Shown here piece after piece: positions 23,001-31,826 of a stretch of DNA of 64,000 bases (positions within the stretch are counted from its first letter, which is position 1; every line of letters starts with the position of its first letter). The position numbers and the translations under genes are program-made. The stretch comes from Bryoerythrophyllum caledonicum (Eukaryota; Streptophyta; Bryopsida; Pottiales; Pottiaceae), in assembly GCA_963971425.1 (NCBI GenBank), contig OZ020515.1, positions 13,904,291 through 13,968,290 of the forward strand, read 5' to 3'. A model generated the notes under the pieces. It had not been told where the DNA came from, searched no databases, and saw only the letters and a program-made list of their open reading frames with translations.

Positions 23001-24196
23001 AATTCCCAGAATTGTTGGCCACTAGTGCCATCAAAACCTCCTTCTCTACACTTGTGAGTGATATTTCCTTGTTGTCAGACGATGACATTCATCGAGTGGG
23101 TCATGTGGACCTTGTAATTGCAGGATGGCCTTGCCAAGGCATGTCTATGGCAGGCAATCAGAATGGGTTAAAGGATTCACGTTCTTCCAGGTTCTTTGAC
23201 ATGATTCGAGTGATTCGAGTGCTTCAGACTTCCCAGAGGCAACCGCCTGGTTATATTGTGGAGAACGTGCCCGTGGTGAGCAGTTCGAGGTCCAGGACAC
23301 TCGAGAGTATGCATAGGATCCATCAGACTCTGGGATTGCCAGTATTAATTGATGCGGCTGCAGTAGGGTCCAGGGCACATAGACCCCGCTTGTGGTGGAC
23401 AAACCTGGCCCCAGCAGAGTTGCTACAGTCCGCGGTGGGTCGTATTAAACGCCCAGATGTGTATGTGAGTGACATTTTGGATCCTCACAGGACACCACGG
23501 CGCGTGTATCACGATGACCAGGCCCCATTAGCGTTGGTTAACCGCAAGGGAGAACCACGTAGGGCCTTGCCCACGTTGGTTAGTTTTGCAAGGTCTTATG
23601 CTTTCAAGGATAATGGACCTGGACTTGTATGGGATTCAGTGTCCCAGGAGATGGTGGAGCCAAATGCAAATGAGCAAGAGAGAGCCATGGGATTTCCCAC
23701 TGGCACCACCGATGTGCCCGGGATTTCAGAACCACAGAGACGATTTTTACTTGGTCAGGCCATGGATTTAAATTGCTTGACTTGGATTGTTTCATTAGTG
23801 GTTGCAGAACAGAAGCGGTTAGCTTCTAGTTTGACTAGTTACATGGGTTATTATGAGTTGCGGGCGGCAGGAGAACCACTTGCCTCTGTCAGGGTGACAA
23901 GCAAGGTGGTTGGGGGCGAGAGGGCCCTTGCACCTCATCCATGGAACATGTGGGATAACGCAAATATTTTTGCGACCACCAAGGCAACAGATCTTCACTA
24001 TGGAGGGGAGAACTGGAGTGAAGGCAACAGATTGGCTCACCAGAGGATGGATTTGGAGGATGTTGTGGAGAAGATCTTCTTGGAAGAACACACAGCTCTT
24101 CACATGGAAGAAATTGATAAATTGGGTCAATTGGAAGGACTTGGGAGTGTTATTGAGGAAGAAGGAGGGGAGTCTCCTTCACTGGGGATTCAATAG
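20084..24196 (+). CDS. Gag-protease-DNA (cytosine-5) methyltransferase polyprotein of the DNMT element
   Basis: An open frame of 1370 codons; the first in-frame near-start codon is TTG at 20084, so the true start is probably upstream by frameshift or splicing. Gag (about residues 80-330) is followed by zinc knuckles CFKCGKPGHQRKDC (about 355) and CSGCGAKGHAEASC (about 382), then a retropepsin with LLDSGAQ (about 686). At about 920-1250 lies a full C5-MTase: motif I LLELFGGIGTGLATVL, motif IV DLVIAGWPCQGMSMAG with the catalytic Pro-Cys (about 1014), motif VI IVENVP, motif VIII GSRAHRPRLWW, motif IX ERAMGFPTGTTD and motif X LGQAMDLNCL. The order I to X is not permuted, unlike plant DRM enzymes, so it is DNMT3-like. 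No PWWP or ADD domain is visible. All key residues are kept, so the enzyme may be active on DNA in the nucleus or in virus-like particles. The frame ends at TAG 24194-24196. Confidence 0.9.
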   Translation: MAFVRVDHETSNLENWKGPGFTRRNTPFSVDASERVLSEIRGQSEEVEESALPLVEEEEFLESLQVSVQVPVLPIKPYQSYFDWEEMASPYGGGERGVQRFSGATGTIEVDDFKREFTMWCELQKSRNPNFNPYMVWRALFGCLEGAPLADYGEFEASHFTEIMAWRDFYAPNYVDVFGGAPKVTPPLLSKGKMEEGTSSTEDVEQPEVLVNHPPPFNPTLGFFVQLYRDYQGQRADKMKALRSFTRGGDESLREAHARLRRLISATHGVTEQQAVQHWYSILDKELKTLVCNEALRLGVPTTLRFVFETSERIEINLLEEKAAMGFFKREKKVPEKVKVAKVAIPSYTAESGALCFKCGKPGHQRKDCKEGKTSTPQTGGFCSGCGAKGHAEASCWKLHPELKPTGSKGAKGGKDKESKTTGGEKKSWKAKFAELEAKMEAMSANTNVVGSMPQVTPSFHAGGGFSSVDDEFGDFMLSGMALAIRDGTQEAYALTRSHTSSSKDVPRGASPTLDPHHGKDNRQARLPQSFTLEEMVPTSSMVPPPRPVATSTQALPRAGGLRGGSGALMEATTSVWEASLFSTKMLSQDGFSVAEVFKSVASMCELDNSPGVNVLKTEIIQAEKSQSDNVEGLLSAAMRVKTMAARPAIERSSITPGVVVVDNSQCIFQLVGPKGKIFVPRRVLLDSGAQPLMLGASAMEGLGLTGDTLEKCPWTISTSMGGTEQATGITRAELVLQLNQSDVAYASSMKVKAIVTEAKSYDVLVGSAVLYPMGFTLDFWEESASYRPGWQAGDGRKAQLPARFVRVLTGNFADLFAFSGCMNMKPSWFQTGFEDPSMGDHISTKVDVYMGNTSGGEEEGYKPGIEAAWSNTIQLREAAELAVEEAWQQSMLPQMQHETGVDQDMRPPLDIATIHWKAPMDGIVLLELFGGIGTGLATVLQAGIKVKRYIYVDVDETARHVAKRHTRRLRTQFPELLATSAIKTSFSTLVSDISLLSDDDIHRVGHVDLVIAGWPCQGMSMAGNQNGLKDSRSSRFFDMIRVIRVLQTSQRQPPGYIVENVPVVSSSRSRTLESMHRIHQTLGLPVLIDAAAVGSRAHRPRLWWTNLAPAELLQSAVGRIKRPDVYVSDILDPHRTPRRVYHDDQAPLALVNRKGEPRRALPTLVSFARSYAFKDNGPGLVWDSVSQEMVEPNANEQERAMGFPTGTTDVPGISEPQRRFLLGQAMDLNCLTWIVSLVVAEQKRLASSLTSYMGYYELRAAGEPLASVRVTSKVVGGERALAPHPWNMWDNANIFATTKATDLHYGGENWSEGNRLAHQRMDLEDVVEKIFLEEHTALHMEEIDKLGQLEGLGSVIEEEGGESPSLGIQ

Positions 24197-24202
24197 CAAC
24201 CA
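24191..24202 (+). promoter_or_regulatory. Predicted UAG readthrough site between the Gag-PR-DNMT and Pol frames
   Basis: The junction reads CAA TAG CAA CCA. This fits the known tobamovirus-type readthrough rule UAG-CAR-YYA, including the CAA codon before the stop. Pol follows in the same frame with no other stop. The first in-frame Pol ATG comes only about 80 codons later, inside the RT region, so suppression of this UAG is the simplest way to make Pol. Confidence 0.75.
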
Positions 24203-27200
24203 AGGGTGGAAAACCCTGCTTCAAAGGAACCGAAGGAGGTGGTGACCAAGGACACTTGGAAACCAAGAGTAGGCCTGGCAGATGGAGCAGTGGAGGTGGA
24301 GGAACATGAGTTCCTGAAGGAGTATTTAGATTGTTTTGCTTTCAGTTTACATGATTTGGGAGTGTCGAAGGGGCAAGAAGTGCGTATTAACTTAACCGAC
24401 GAAGCACCAATTTATAGAAAGCCATACAAGTACAGCGACATGGAGCGGAAGATGATTCGTGCTCGCACTGAAGAATTGATGGCTGCAGGGTTGGTGGAGT
24501 TGGCTCCTCCAGATTGTGAGTATGCATCAGCAACGGTTATGCCATCCAAGAAGGACGTTTACGGTAATTGGACTGAGAAAAGGATGTGTGGTGACTATAG
24601 GAGAATTAATAAATTCACTAAATCAGACCGTTATGCAATGCCAACTCCTGAGGAGAACTTTGAGGCCATTGGCCATGCCAAGGTGTTTAGTACGTTGGAT
24701 TTACGCTCTGGATACCACCAGATTGGATTGAGAGAGGAAGACAAGGAGAAAACCGCGTTCTGGGGCATTGATAGGGATGGGAAGGACCGGTTGTTTCAAT
24801 GGAAGTTTCTACCGTTTGGATTGAAGAATGCTCCAGCAGAATTTCAAAGGGTCATGGACAGAGTATTCTCGGGGTTGGATTTCGTGAGATGCTATATTGA
24901 TGACATCATTGTCTTTAGCAAGAATCGAAAACAACATAGACTACACTTGATGGAGGTTTTTGCTAGATTGAGGCTTCATGGATTAAAGTTGCACCCTGGT
25001 AAGTGCAAATTCTACTTTGATCGCATTGAATATTTAGGCCACATGATTTATCCAAGTGGATTAGGTGTGGTAGCTAGCAAAGTGGAAGTAGTGATGTCTA
25101 TTCCTAGACCACGAGATGTTAGTAGGTTGAGAGCATTTCTGGGGTTGTGTAACTATTATAGAAAGTTTGTCAAAACTTTCAGTGCCATTGCCAAGCCATT
25201 AACCATGTTGACAAGGAATGATCAACCTTGGATCTGGGGAAATGAGCAAGAGGCGGCCTTTCAACAATTGAAAGATCGTTTGGCATCAGCACCAATACTT
25301 CGGAGGCCTATAGCAGGGAGGACATACCAGCTACACACAGATTGGAGCTCGTTGGGGATTGGTGCAGTCTTGACGCAAATGGATGATGATGGTAAGGAAT
25401 TTGTGATTGCGTATGCCAGCCGGTCCAACAACAATGCTGAGGCTCAGTATAGCTCGTATGAGGGAGAATGCTTGGCTGCGATATGGGCAATTGCTCATTT
25501 TCGATGTTATCTTTATGGTAACGAATTTCTGTTAGTTACAGATCACCAGCCGTTGAAATGGTTGATGGAGTCTGATAAATTAACAGGAAAATTGGCACGA
25601 TGGGCCTTGATGTTGATGGAGTATGATTTCAAGGTGGTTCATAGGGCAGGTTTGGTTAATTTGGATGTAGATGGCCTTAGCCGCAATCCAATTCCAAACC
25701 AAGAGGATGATACAGGTGCCAGGTGGCATACTGAAGGTGAAACCGATCCGTTGCCAAGTTGGCATTGTTCGGGTTTTCTGGGAATATTGGCATTGAATGG
25801 AGACACCACCGGGGAAGCTACTGTGGCCACAGTAGATGAGGATGGAGGTGAGGAGTCAGGGGGCGCCAGAGATATTCATGAAGACACGAATGTGATGCAG
25901 TTCTTGCAAGATGGAGAAACGGTGGCTTCATGGTCTCATAAGGAGAAAGATAGGGTTCTACAACGAGCTAAGAGGTTTGTGTGGGAGAGGACTCATCTTG
26001 TGAGAGTGTGGCCAGATGGTACTAAGAAGGTAGTACCAACTCCAATAGAAAGAGTGAAACTGATTAAAGACACACATGAGGACCTTGGACACTTTGGAGT
26101 GCGGAGGACTTATAGTCTACTTCAGATTCACTACTGGTGGCGTCGAATGCAATCCCAAGTGCAAGCTCTAGTGGCTCGGTGTATGGTGTGTGACCGGGTA
26201 CGAGCGTCTTTCAACGCTCCAATGCCTCAGTTACAACCTTTGCCAATTATGGGCTTAGGATATAGATGGAGCTTGGATTTTGCAGGTCCATTGCCAGTGA
26301 CACCTCGACACAACAAGTATGTGTTGGTAATCATCGAGCATTTCTCGAAATGGATAGAGTTAGTGGCATTACCTGATAAGTTTAGTGAGGGAGCTGCATA
26401 TTCATTTCTTGACCGTGTTCTGAGTCGCTTTGGAGCTCCAGCAGAGGTACTTACAGACCAAGGAAGAGAATTCTTGGGTGAGTTTCAGACGTTGTGTGAG
26501 CAAGCGATGATAGATCATCGCACTACTTCGAGGGATCACCCCGAAGCAGATGGATTGGCGGAGCGTATGGTGCAAACCGTCAAGAGGGGGCTCCGGAAGT
26601 ACAGCTTGAAGAAAGGACATCACCAGGATTGGGATTTACAGCTACCATGGATAGCAATGGGCTATCGGTTCAGCAAACAGGCATCCTTGGCGTCTTTTTC
26701 ACCTTACTATCTATTGTTTGGAAGGCACCCGGTTTTACCGAAGGCCATTCAAGCAGATGCTGACACCGTGTTGGCTAACATGGACAATCCAGACACGTGG
26801 GCTCAAGTGTGTGAGCAACGTGCAGAGTTGTTCAAAAGGGTGATGCCTATGGCATTGGAGAACCTCTCCATTGCTCAACATCGAGATACGTTGCGCTATG
26901 CTACAATTCGGGGAGGTGGTTATCGACCGCAGGTGCGGCGTTTCACACCTGGAGACTATGTGTATTTGCAGCAAGCAGCGCCCACCACCTTGGATGTGAC
27001 AGCAGGAAGGGTAATCTTGAGAGTTCGTGAGGTGAAGGACTCAGGAGTGTTAGTGTTGGAGGGTCGTGATGGCAAGAAGTGGAAGGATCACACACGTAAT
27101 TGTGCACCTTGTCACTTGCCACACATTGATGGGACAATACACCCTGGTCTCTCTCACATCTCTGCTGGATTACGTTGTCGGTTGTGTGGTAGTGCCAAAA

Positions 27201-27322
27201 GGGCAGCCACTATGGTTATTTGTGACTTATGTTCTACGGGGTGGCATTTAGAATGCTTAACTCCACCTCTGTTGGAAGTACGAGTGGATCAATGGTCTTG
27301 TCCTGAATGTTTAGCACGTTGA
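24197..27322 (+). CDS. Pol of the DNMT element: RT, RNase H, integrase, PHD finger
   Basis: In frame with the upstream polyprotein across TAG 24194-24196. RT: FSTLDLRSGYHQI, LPFGLKNAPAEFQ and the catalytic YIDD (about residue 229 counted from 24206). RNase H: HTDWSSLGIGAVL (about 377), YEGECLAAIWA and TDHQPL. Integrase: HHCC zinc domain (HEDLGHFG to CMVCDRVR, about 625-663), catalytic blocks SLDFAGPLPVT (about 689), LTDQGREF (about 750) and DHPEADGLAERM (about 786). After a GPY/F-like basic domain the protein ends with a PHD finger (about 990-1038): CRLC, ICDLC, GWHLEC and WSCPEC supply the C4-H-C3 zinc ligands. PHD fingers usually read histone H3 tails. It stands where chromoviruses carry a chromodomain, so a role in choosing integration sites is likely but unproven. 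No internal stop or frameshift is seen. Confidence 0.92.
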   Translation, partial: QPRVENPASKEPKEVVTKDTWKPRVGLADGAVEVEEHEFLKEYLDCFAFSLHDLGVSKGQEVRINLTDEAPIYRKPYKYSDMERKMIRARTEELMAAGLVELAPPDCEYASATVMPSKKDVYGNWTEKRMCGDYRRINKFTKSDRYAMPTPEENFEAIGHAKVFSTLDLRSGYHQIGLREEDKEKTAFWGIDRDGKDRLFQWKFLPFGLKNAPAEFQRVMDRVFSGLDFVRCYIDDIIVFSKNRKQHRLHLMEVFARLRLHGLKLHPGKCKFYFDRIEYLGHMIYPSGLGVVASKVEVVMSIPRPRDVSRLRAFLGLCNYYRKFVKTFSAIAKPLTMLTRNDQPWIWGNEQEAAFQQLKDRLASAPILRRPIAGRTYQLHTDWSSLGIGAVLTQMDDDGKEFVIAYASRSNNNAEAQYSSYEGECLAAIWAIAHFRCYLYGNEFLLVTDHQPLKWLMESDKLTGKLARWALMLMEYDFKVVHRAGLVNLDVDGLSRNPIPNQEDDTGARWHTEGETDPLPSWHCSGFLGILALNGDTTGEATVATVDEDGGEESGGARDIHEDTNVMQFLQDGETVASWSHKEKDRVLQRAKRFVWERTHLVRVWPDGTKKVVPTPIERVKLIKDTHEDLGHFGVRRTYSLLQIHYWWRRMQSQVQALVARCMVCDRVRASFNAPMPQLQPLPIMGLGYRWSLDFAGPLPVTPRHNKYVLVIIEHFSKWIELVALPDKFSEGAAYSFLDRVLSRFGAPAEVLTDQGREFLGEFQTLCEQAMIDHRTTSRDHPEADGLAERMVQTVKRGLRKYSLKKGHHQDWDLQLPWIAMGYRFSKQASLASFSPYYLLFGRHPVLPKAIQADADTVLANMDNPDTWAQVCEQRAELFKRVMPMALENLSIAQHRDTLRYATIRGGGYRPQVRRFTPGDYVYLQQAAPTTLDVTAGRVILRVREVKDSGVLVLEGRDGKKWKDHTRNCAPCHLPHIDGTIHPGLSHISAGLRCRLCGSAKRAATMVICDLCSTGWHLECLTPPLLEVRVDQWSCPECLAR

Positions 27323-27554
27323 GGGTCTGAGTGGACAAGGTCTAGCATTAAAAATATGTTAGAGGCGATTAACGATGGGGCTCTACTTGCACCCGGCCTA
27401 CCCTTTGTTTGTTAAGTCTTTTAGCCCTTTTTCATGTGGATTACAGTGATTCTATGGTTTTGAGAGGTTTTCATTCGCGGTTATCATTCAGTTTACATGT
27501 AAACTGTGTGGTTCGCCGGTGTGAAAGGGGCTTCAGCACGGGCGAAGGGGGCGA
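27323..27554 (+). other. 3' untranslated segment of the DNMT element with polypurine tract
   Basis: 232 bp between the Pol stop and repeat B1. The last bases, GGGCGAAGGGGGCGA (27540-27554), are purine-rich and directly abut B1. This is where a polypurine tract is expected if B1 begins the 3' terminal repeat. Confidence 0.6.
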
Positions 27555-27786
27555 GTAAAGGGGTACTTGGAGACCGCTTACTACTTCTTGGTGTACGAGG
27601 TCATGGGTCATTTATTTCTTTTTTCCCAAGTCTGGATTGCTGAAAGTGTGTAAGTGTGCATTGTATTATTGTTTTATAGAGGTAACGGTGGTGGTTATGT
27701 CACCGTTACTCTCGAGTTGTCTCTGACTGTGCGTTCTCACCTGATTAGCACGATGTTATCTTGGCACGATGTGGTTGTGCACGACA
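27555..27786 (+). repeat. Terminal repeat segment B1 of the DNMT element
   Basis: 232 bp, by eye identical to B2 (28160-28391), ending GCACGACA. Contains the hairpin GTAACGGTG/CACCGTTAC (27682-27709). A1 stops at exactly the repeat coordinate where B1 starts, so A1 plus B1 equal one full 603-bp repeat. Confidence 0.9.
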
Positions 27787-27788
27787 GC

Positions 27789-28391
27789 TGTCAGGTTCGA
27801 CGCGTTGGAGGGTTTGTGGAGGTTGGTTTACGCGTTGTAAACCAACTAGGAGGTTAAATGGCCCAAGGAAACCCTGGATGCTAGCTTTAGTTGTTAATTA
27901 GAGTTAGTGTTAGTGTGCTTTGACTTTTAGGGCCTTGGTGGTGTCTTTTGACACCTCATTTGGGACTTGGAGTCCAAATGACCTCCACGTGTAGTGTGGG
28001 GAGACTCATCTTTCTCAAGTTGAGTCTCCCACGTGATGGAGTGAGAGAGTGCGTGCTTGCGTGCACTTCTTAAACTTCATTGTTATTATGCGACCATTCT
28101 TTAAGAATGGCATTGGCTTGACTATGTGTAGTTTATGAGTATTTTCTACTTGTTTATTAGTAAAGGGGTACTTGGAGACCGCTTACTACTTCTTGGTGTA
28201 CGAGGTCATGGGTCATTTATTTCTTTTTTCCCAAGTCTGGATTGCTGAAAGTGTGTAAGTGTGCATTGTATTATTGTTTTATAGAGGTAACGGTGGTGGT
28301 TATGTCACCGTTACTCTCGAGTTGTCTCTGACTGTGCGTTCTCACCTGATTAGCACGATGTTATCTTGGCACGATGTGGTTGTGCACGACA
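27789..28391 (+). repeat. Full 603-bp terminal repeat A2-B2 of the DNMT element
   Basis: Begins TGTCAGG and ends GCACGACA, followed by the ATGC duplication. It follows B1 directly, separated only by GC (27787-27788). Its first 371 bp match A1 and its last 232 bp match B1. Confidence 0.92.
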
Positions 28392-28395
28392 ATGC

Positions 28396-30248
28396 CTTCG
28401 ACGCAGCTCTGTGTTCCCAACACAATTTCTTCCCCAGTGTCTTCTGATATACGGACCTACACTCGTCGGCTTTAAGCCCCGCCTCGAACCTACTCTAGTT
28501 TTGATGTCAAACAAATTGATACACCCCTTACCTTTGAAGATCCGAAGACCTACCCTCTAATCACTGAACTATGTACCTCCGGGGATCTCTCTGACAACGA
28601 GGGCTCTCGTTTCCACAAGTCATCTACAGCACTGCTAGCTATTGCTAACTCCTACACAGAGCCGCAAACCTACAAAGCTACACTCAACTCCCCCGAAGCA
28701 CCTCAATGGGCTGAGGCTATGCAGAGAGAGTACACCTCTTTATTGGAAAACCACACCTGGAATCTGGTTCCTCTACCTCCGAATCGGAAAATCATCCAAA
28801 ACAAGTGGGTGTACAAATTGAAGTACAAAGCTACAGGGGAAGTGGACAAATATAAGGCAAGATTAGTAGCAAAAGGCTATAGTTAGGTAGTTGGTGTCGA
28901 TTACGACGAGACCTACAGTCTAGTCATCAAGCATGCATCCATTCGGACTATTTTTGCCATTGCCGCAGCCAGGCGGATGCATTTAATGCAATTCGATGTA
29001 GGCACGGCCTCTCTAAATGGCACTCTTGACGAGGAGATTTATATGCGTCAGCCTGAAGGCTACAAAGATCCTACCTGCCCAAATTTTGTCTGTAAGCTCG
29101 TCAAGAGCCTCTACGGACTCAAACAATCAGGTCACCAGTGGAACCTGAAATTTGATGATTTCCTCAAAACCCATCATCTAGTTCCGAGCGATTATGATCC
29201 CTGCGTTTACATCCATCTAAACTCAGCCAACGACATTGATACAATCTTGGATATTTTTGTGGACGATGGAATTGCCTGCTCTACTGATTAGGGTTTACTC
29301 GACCAAATAGTTCAACACCTTGAGGTAGTTTTCAAGGTTTTACGCAGCAAACGCAGATTACTATGTTGGTTTCCAAATCAAACGGGACCCCATCACAGGC
29401 TCCATTTTCATACACCAAACAAGGTATATTCAAGATCTGCTCAAGCGATTTCATATGGAGGATTCTCAACTTGTTTCTACTCCAGCAGACGTTCATACTC
29501 CTATATGGGATGATCCCGATGACTCTTTCCTTCGCTTGGAGGTTCCTTTCAAAGCCATCATTGGTTCAATCATGTATGCCATGATCTTAACCCGCTTTGA
29601 TATTTGCTACGTTGTGACTAAGGTAGCTGCTTACACAGACAGACCTCATCTGAAGCACTGGACGGCTACAAAACGTATCCTACGGCACTTAAAGGGTACT
29701 CTGAATTTCGGTATTCTTTTCTATGGCTCTCCCAGCACCTCATCCTCCATGGATTTTGCGATGCTGATTTTTCCAGTGATCTGGATGACCGTAAATCTCG
29801 AACAGGATACGTCCTGCTACTCAGCCATGGCGCCGTTGATTGGCACAGCAAACGTCAGGGATGCACAGCAGAGTCAACTGTAGAAGCTGAGTTCATCGCC
29901 ATGGCCGAGACAGTAAAAGATCTACTCTGGGTCAGCAATCTTTTGCGCAGTCTCGGTGTTCCTCAGACCGCTCCGACTATTCTCTACTCGGATAACCAAG
30001 GCGCGATTCAATTGGTGAAGTGTCCTCGCTACTACAAGCGGACCAAACACATTGAACGCAAATATTACTTCATCAGGGAGAAGTACGCAAAGAAGCAGAT
30101 TGAACTTTCCTACGTCAACACCAAGAGTCAATTGGCCGACTTATTCACGAAAGCTCTACCCCGAGAAACTGTCGAAAAACTGCACTCTCTTCTCAGCCTC
30201 ACAGATTCCTCATCGTCTACATCGGGACTAACCCTAACCGACTCATGA
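28396..30248 (+). pseudogene. copia-2 RT-RNase H, 3' part of broken polyprotein
   Basis: Continues the copia-2 frame after the nested element. RT motifs include NKWVYKLKYK, KSLYGLKQSGHQW and the active site FVDD (YVDD in most relatives). TAG at 28884-28886 replaces Gln in the conserved KGYSQ motif, and TAG at 29289-29291 is a second Gln-type stop. Frameshifts occur near 29300-29460 and 29880. RNase H is recognisable from GAIQLVKCPRYYKRTKHIE and ends near 30248 (LADLFTKALP). The element cannot encode active enzyme. Confidence 0.88.
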
Positions 30249-30344
30249 GCTTCAACGATACAACCTAAACGAGTGGGAGAAGTGCTGATCAAGAAGAAGA
30301 TCAAGTGTGCGTTTAGTTTGAAATCATCGATGCCCGAGTGGGAG

Positions 30345-30699
30345 TGATGAATATACGTTCATCCAATGATTAGTTTAGTTGAATCATTCATCCATTAGTT
30401 AGTCTGAGTCCTTACGTAGTCAGTTGGGAGGCGAGTATATCACTGATGACGAGCATTCCCCCGATTATCTTGCATAGCTATTTTGTAGCATATTAGAAGT
30501 CGAGTTGTTTGCGCCAGGACTTTGCACCTAGAGTTGTTGTGAAGTAGCTGGCGGAATAGCTATTTCTAGTTAGTGTTAGCGGAATTTTATGTAGTGATCA
30601 GGATATTTGATATGTGCATGTTGCACTAAGTATGAATAAGAGTTATGACTCAGTGTCCATTCATAGATACATAAAAGCCGTTGTAATTGAAGTCTATTA
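30345..30699 (+). repeat. copia-2 3' LTR
   Basis: 355 bp, partner of 13884-14238 with nine differences. Preceded by GAGTGGGAG, a possible polypurine tract. Confidence 0.88.
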
Positions 30700-30803
30700 C
30701 TAATGTTGATCATAGGAAATCATTGGAATACAAACTAAATTTGGAACAAAAAGCTAGTATGTAGTAAATGATATTTTGTACATCCTATACAACTATCATA
30801 AAT

Positions 30804-31826
30804 CTACCAACTTGTGTATCCACCCTTAGCTACAAGAAGATAAACTACTCTTGTTGGCATTGTGCAAATGAGTTTCTGTACATATTCTATTTCAATGCTT
30901 TGCCAAACAGCCTGGATCTTCTCCCACAAGTCATCTCTGCTTGTTGGCAAATTACTAGACAACCTTAAGCGTCTATCTACTTCATTCCACAAGTGCTCGA
31001 TAGGATTTAGATTAGGAGATTGTGGTGGCTACTCTATCTCATAAAAATCTTGTCGACCTAGAGAGCATTGCACAAGAATAGATGTGTGCTATGGGTCATT
31101 ATCATGCTAGAAAATTATGTTTGCCTCATCAAGACCTTGTCTCTCAATAGTATCCAACAGCTGCAAATCCAAAATGTTGAGATAAACTTCCGAATTCATA
31201 ATGCCATCAATGCGGTACAAGTTTCCAACACCTGCCCAACTCATGCATCCCTATACCATGATGCTACCACCACCGTGTTTAACCATAGGTTGCACATGAC
31301 TATCACGTAGAGGCTCTGTATGACTTTTCCAACACCATTGATGGCCATCTAAACCAAAAAGATTGATTTTCGACTCATCTGATCAAATTACATGACTCCA
31401 ATTTTCTACAATACAATCCTGTGAAGCCTTTGCCCATCGTAATCTCTTTTGTCTATGCTTCTTTGTCAGCAACGGTCTTTTACTTTTCACTTTTGATCCA
31501 AGCCATTGCCTCCGGAAACATCTACAAATAGTCTCATCACTCAACTGAAGACCCAGAGTTCTCAATTGGCGACCTACAGCTACAGCAATTCCCAATTTGG
31601 GTTGGTTCAACATCCTTACAGCAAGCCTCTCATCCCAAATGCTCAGAAAACGTTGTCTTCCTGACCTTGGACCATCACGCACCTCTCCATCTTCTTTAAA
31701 TCGTACTTAAATGCTTCCCACTATGCTACGAGGAATGTGCAAACTATTTGCTATGAAACGATGTGAGAATCCTTGCTCACTCAATGCTATGACTTGAGAT
31801 CGTTCATGAAGACTAGTTTTCTTCAT
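30804..31826 (-). pseudogene. Tc1-type (DD34E) transposase relic
   Basis: From ATG 31826 to a stop at 30804 the frame spans 341 codons with no frameshift, the normal Tc1 transposase length. It is interrupted by five stops: TAA at 31709-31707, TGA just before SDESKINLFG, and three TAGs around the second catalytic block. An N-terminal helix-turn-helix region (ERSQVIALSEQGFSHRFIAN) and the Tc1 catalytic blocks are recognisable: SDES, the HDNDP...HTS block and SPNLNPIEHLWNEVDRRLR, with 34 positions between the second Asp and the Glu. This DD34E type is common in animals and fungi; plant mariners are normally DD39D. It lies inside the TIRs at 13679 and 32139. Confidence 0.88.

Larger units (their letters stand above)
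16885..28391 (+). mobile_element. Ty3/gypsy-class retrotransposon encoding a DNA methyltransferase and a PHD finger
   Basis: An 11.5-kb element inserted in copia-2. The outer ends are TGTC and GACA, flanked by ATGC (16881-16884 and 28392-28395), so integration was integrase-like. The coding region is Gag-CCHC-PR-DNMT, then UAG, then RT-RNase H-IN-PHD. The RT/IN order and sequence place it with Ty3/gypsy. Terminal repeats are organised as A1 (16885-17255), body, B1 (27555-27786), GC, A2 (27789-28159), B2 (28160-28391). A copies differ at two of 371 positions and I saw no difference between the 232-bp B copies, so it is young. The 2.2-kb leader holds a captured gene fragment and a repeat array. 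Methyltransferase-bearing retrotransposons are known from charophytes and dinoflagellates. Confidence 0.9.
13884..30699 (+). mobile_element. Ty1/copia LTR retrotransposon (copia-2), decayed and interrupted
   Basis: 355-bp LTRs at 13884-14238 and 30345-30699, starting TGATGAATAT and ending GTCTATTA, differ at nine positions (about 2.5 percent). The flanks CTTAT and CTAAT may be an imperfect target duplication. The internal coding region is broken by the gypsy-class element at 16885-28391. Removing that element and one ATGC copy joins the copia reading frame seamlessly. It sits inside the Tc1 element. Confidence 0.88.

Noticed and set aside
22849..23800. Plant DRM-type methyltransferase capture
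   Set aside because: DRM enzymes have permuted motifs (VI-X before I-V). Here motif I comes first and X last, so DNMT3-like fits better.
17256..27554. A separate transposon inserted in a terminal repeat, explaining A1 and B1
   Set aside because: No target duplication flanks the 10.3-kb body, and no second pair of terminal repeats is present inside it. I kept the split-repeat reading, while noting that circle re-integration is possible.
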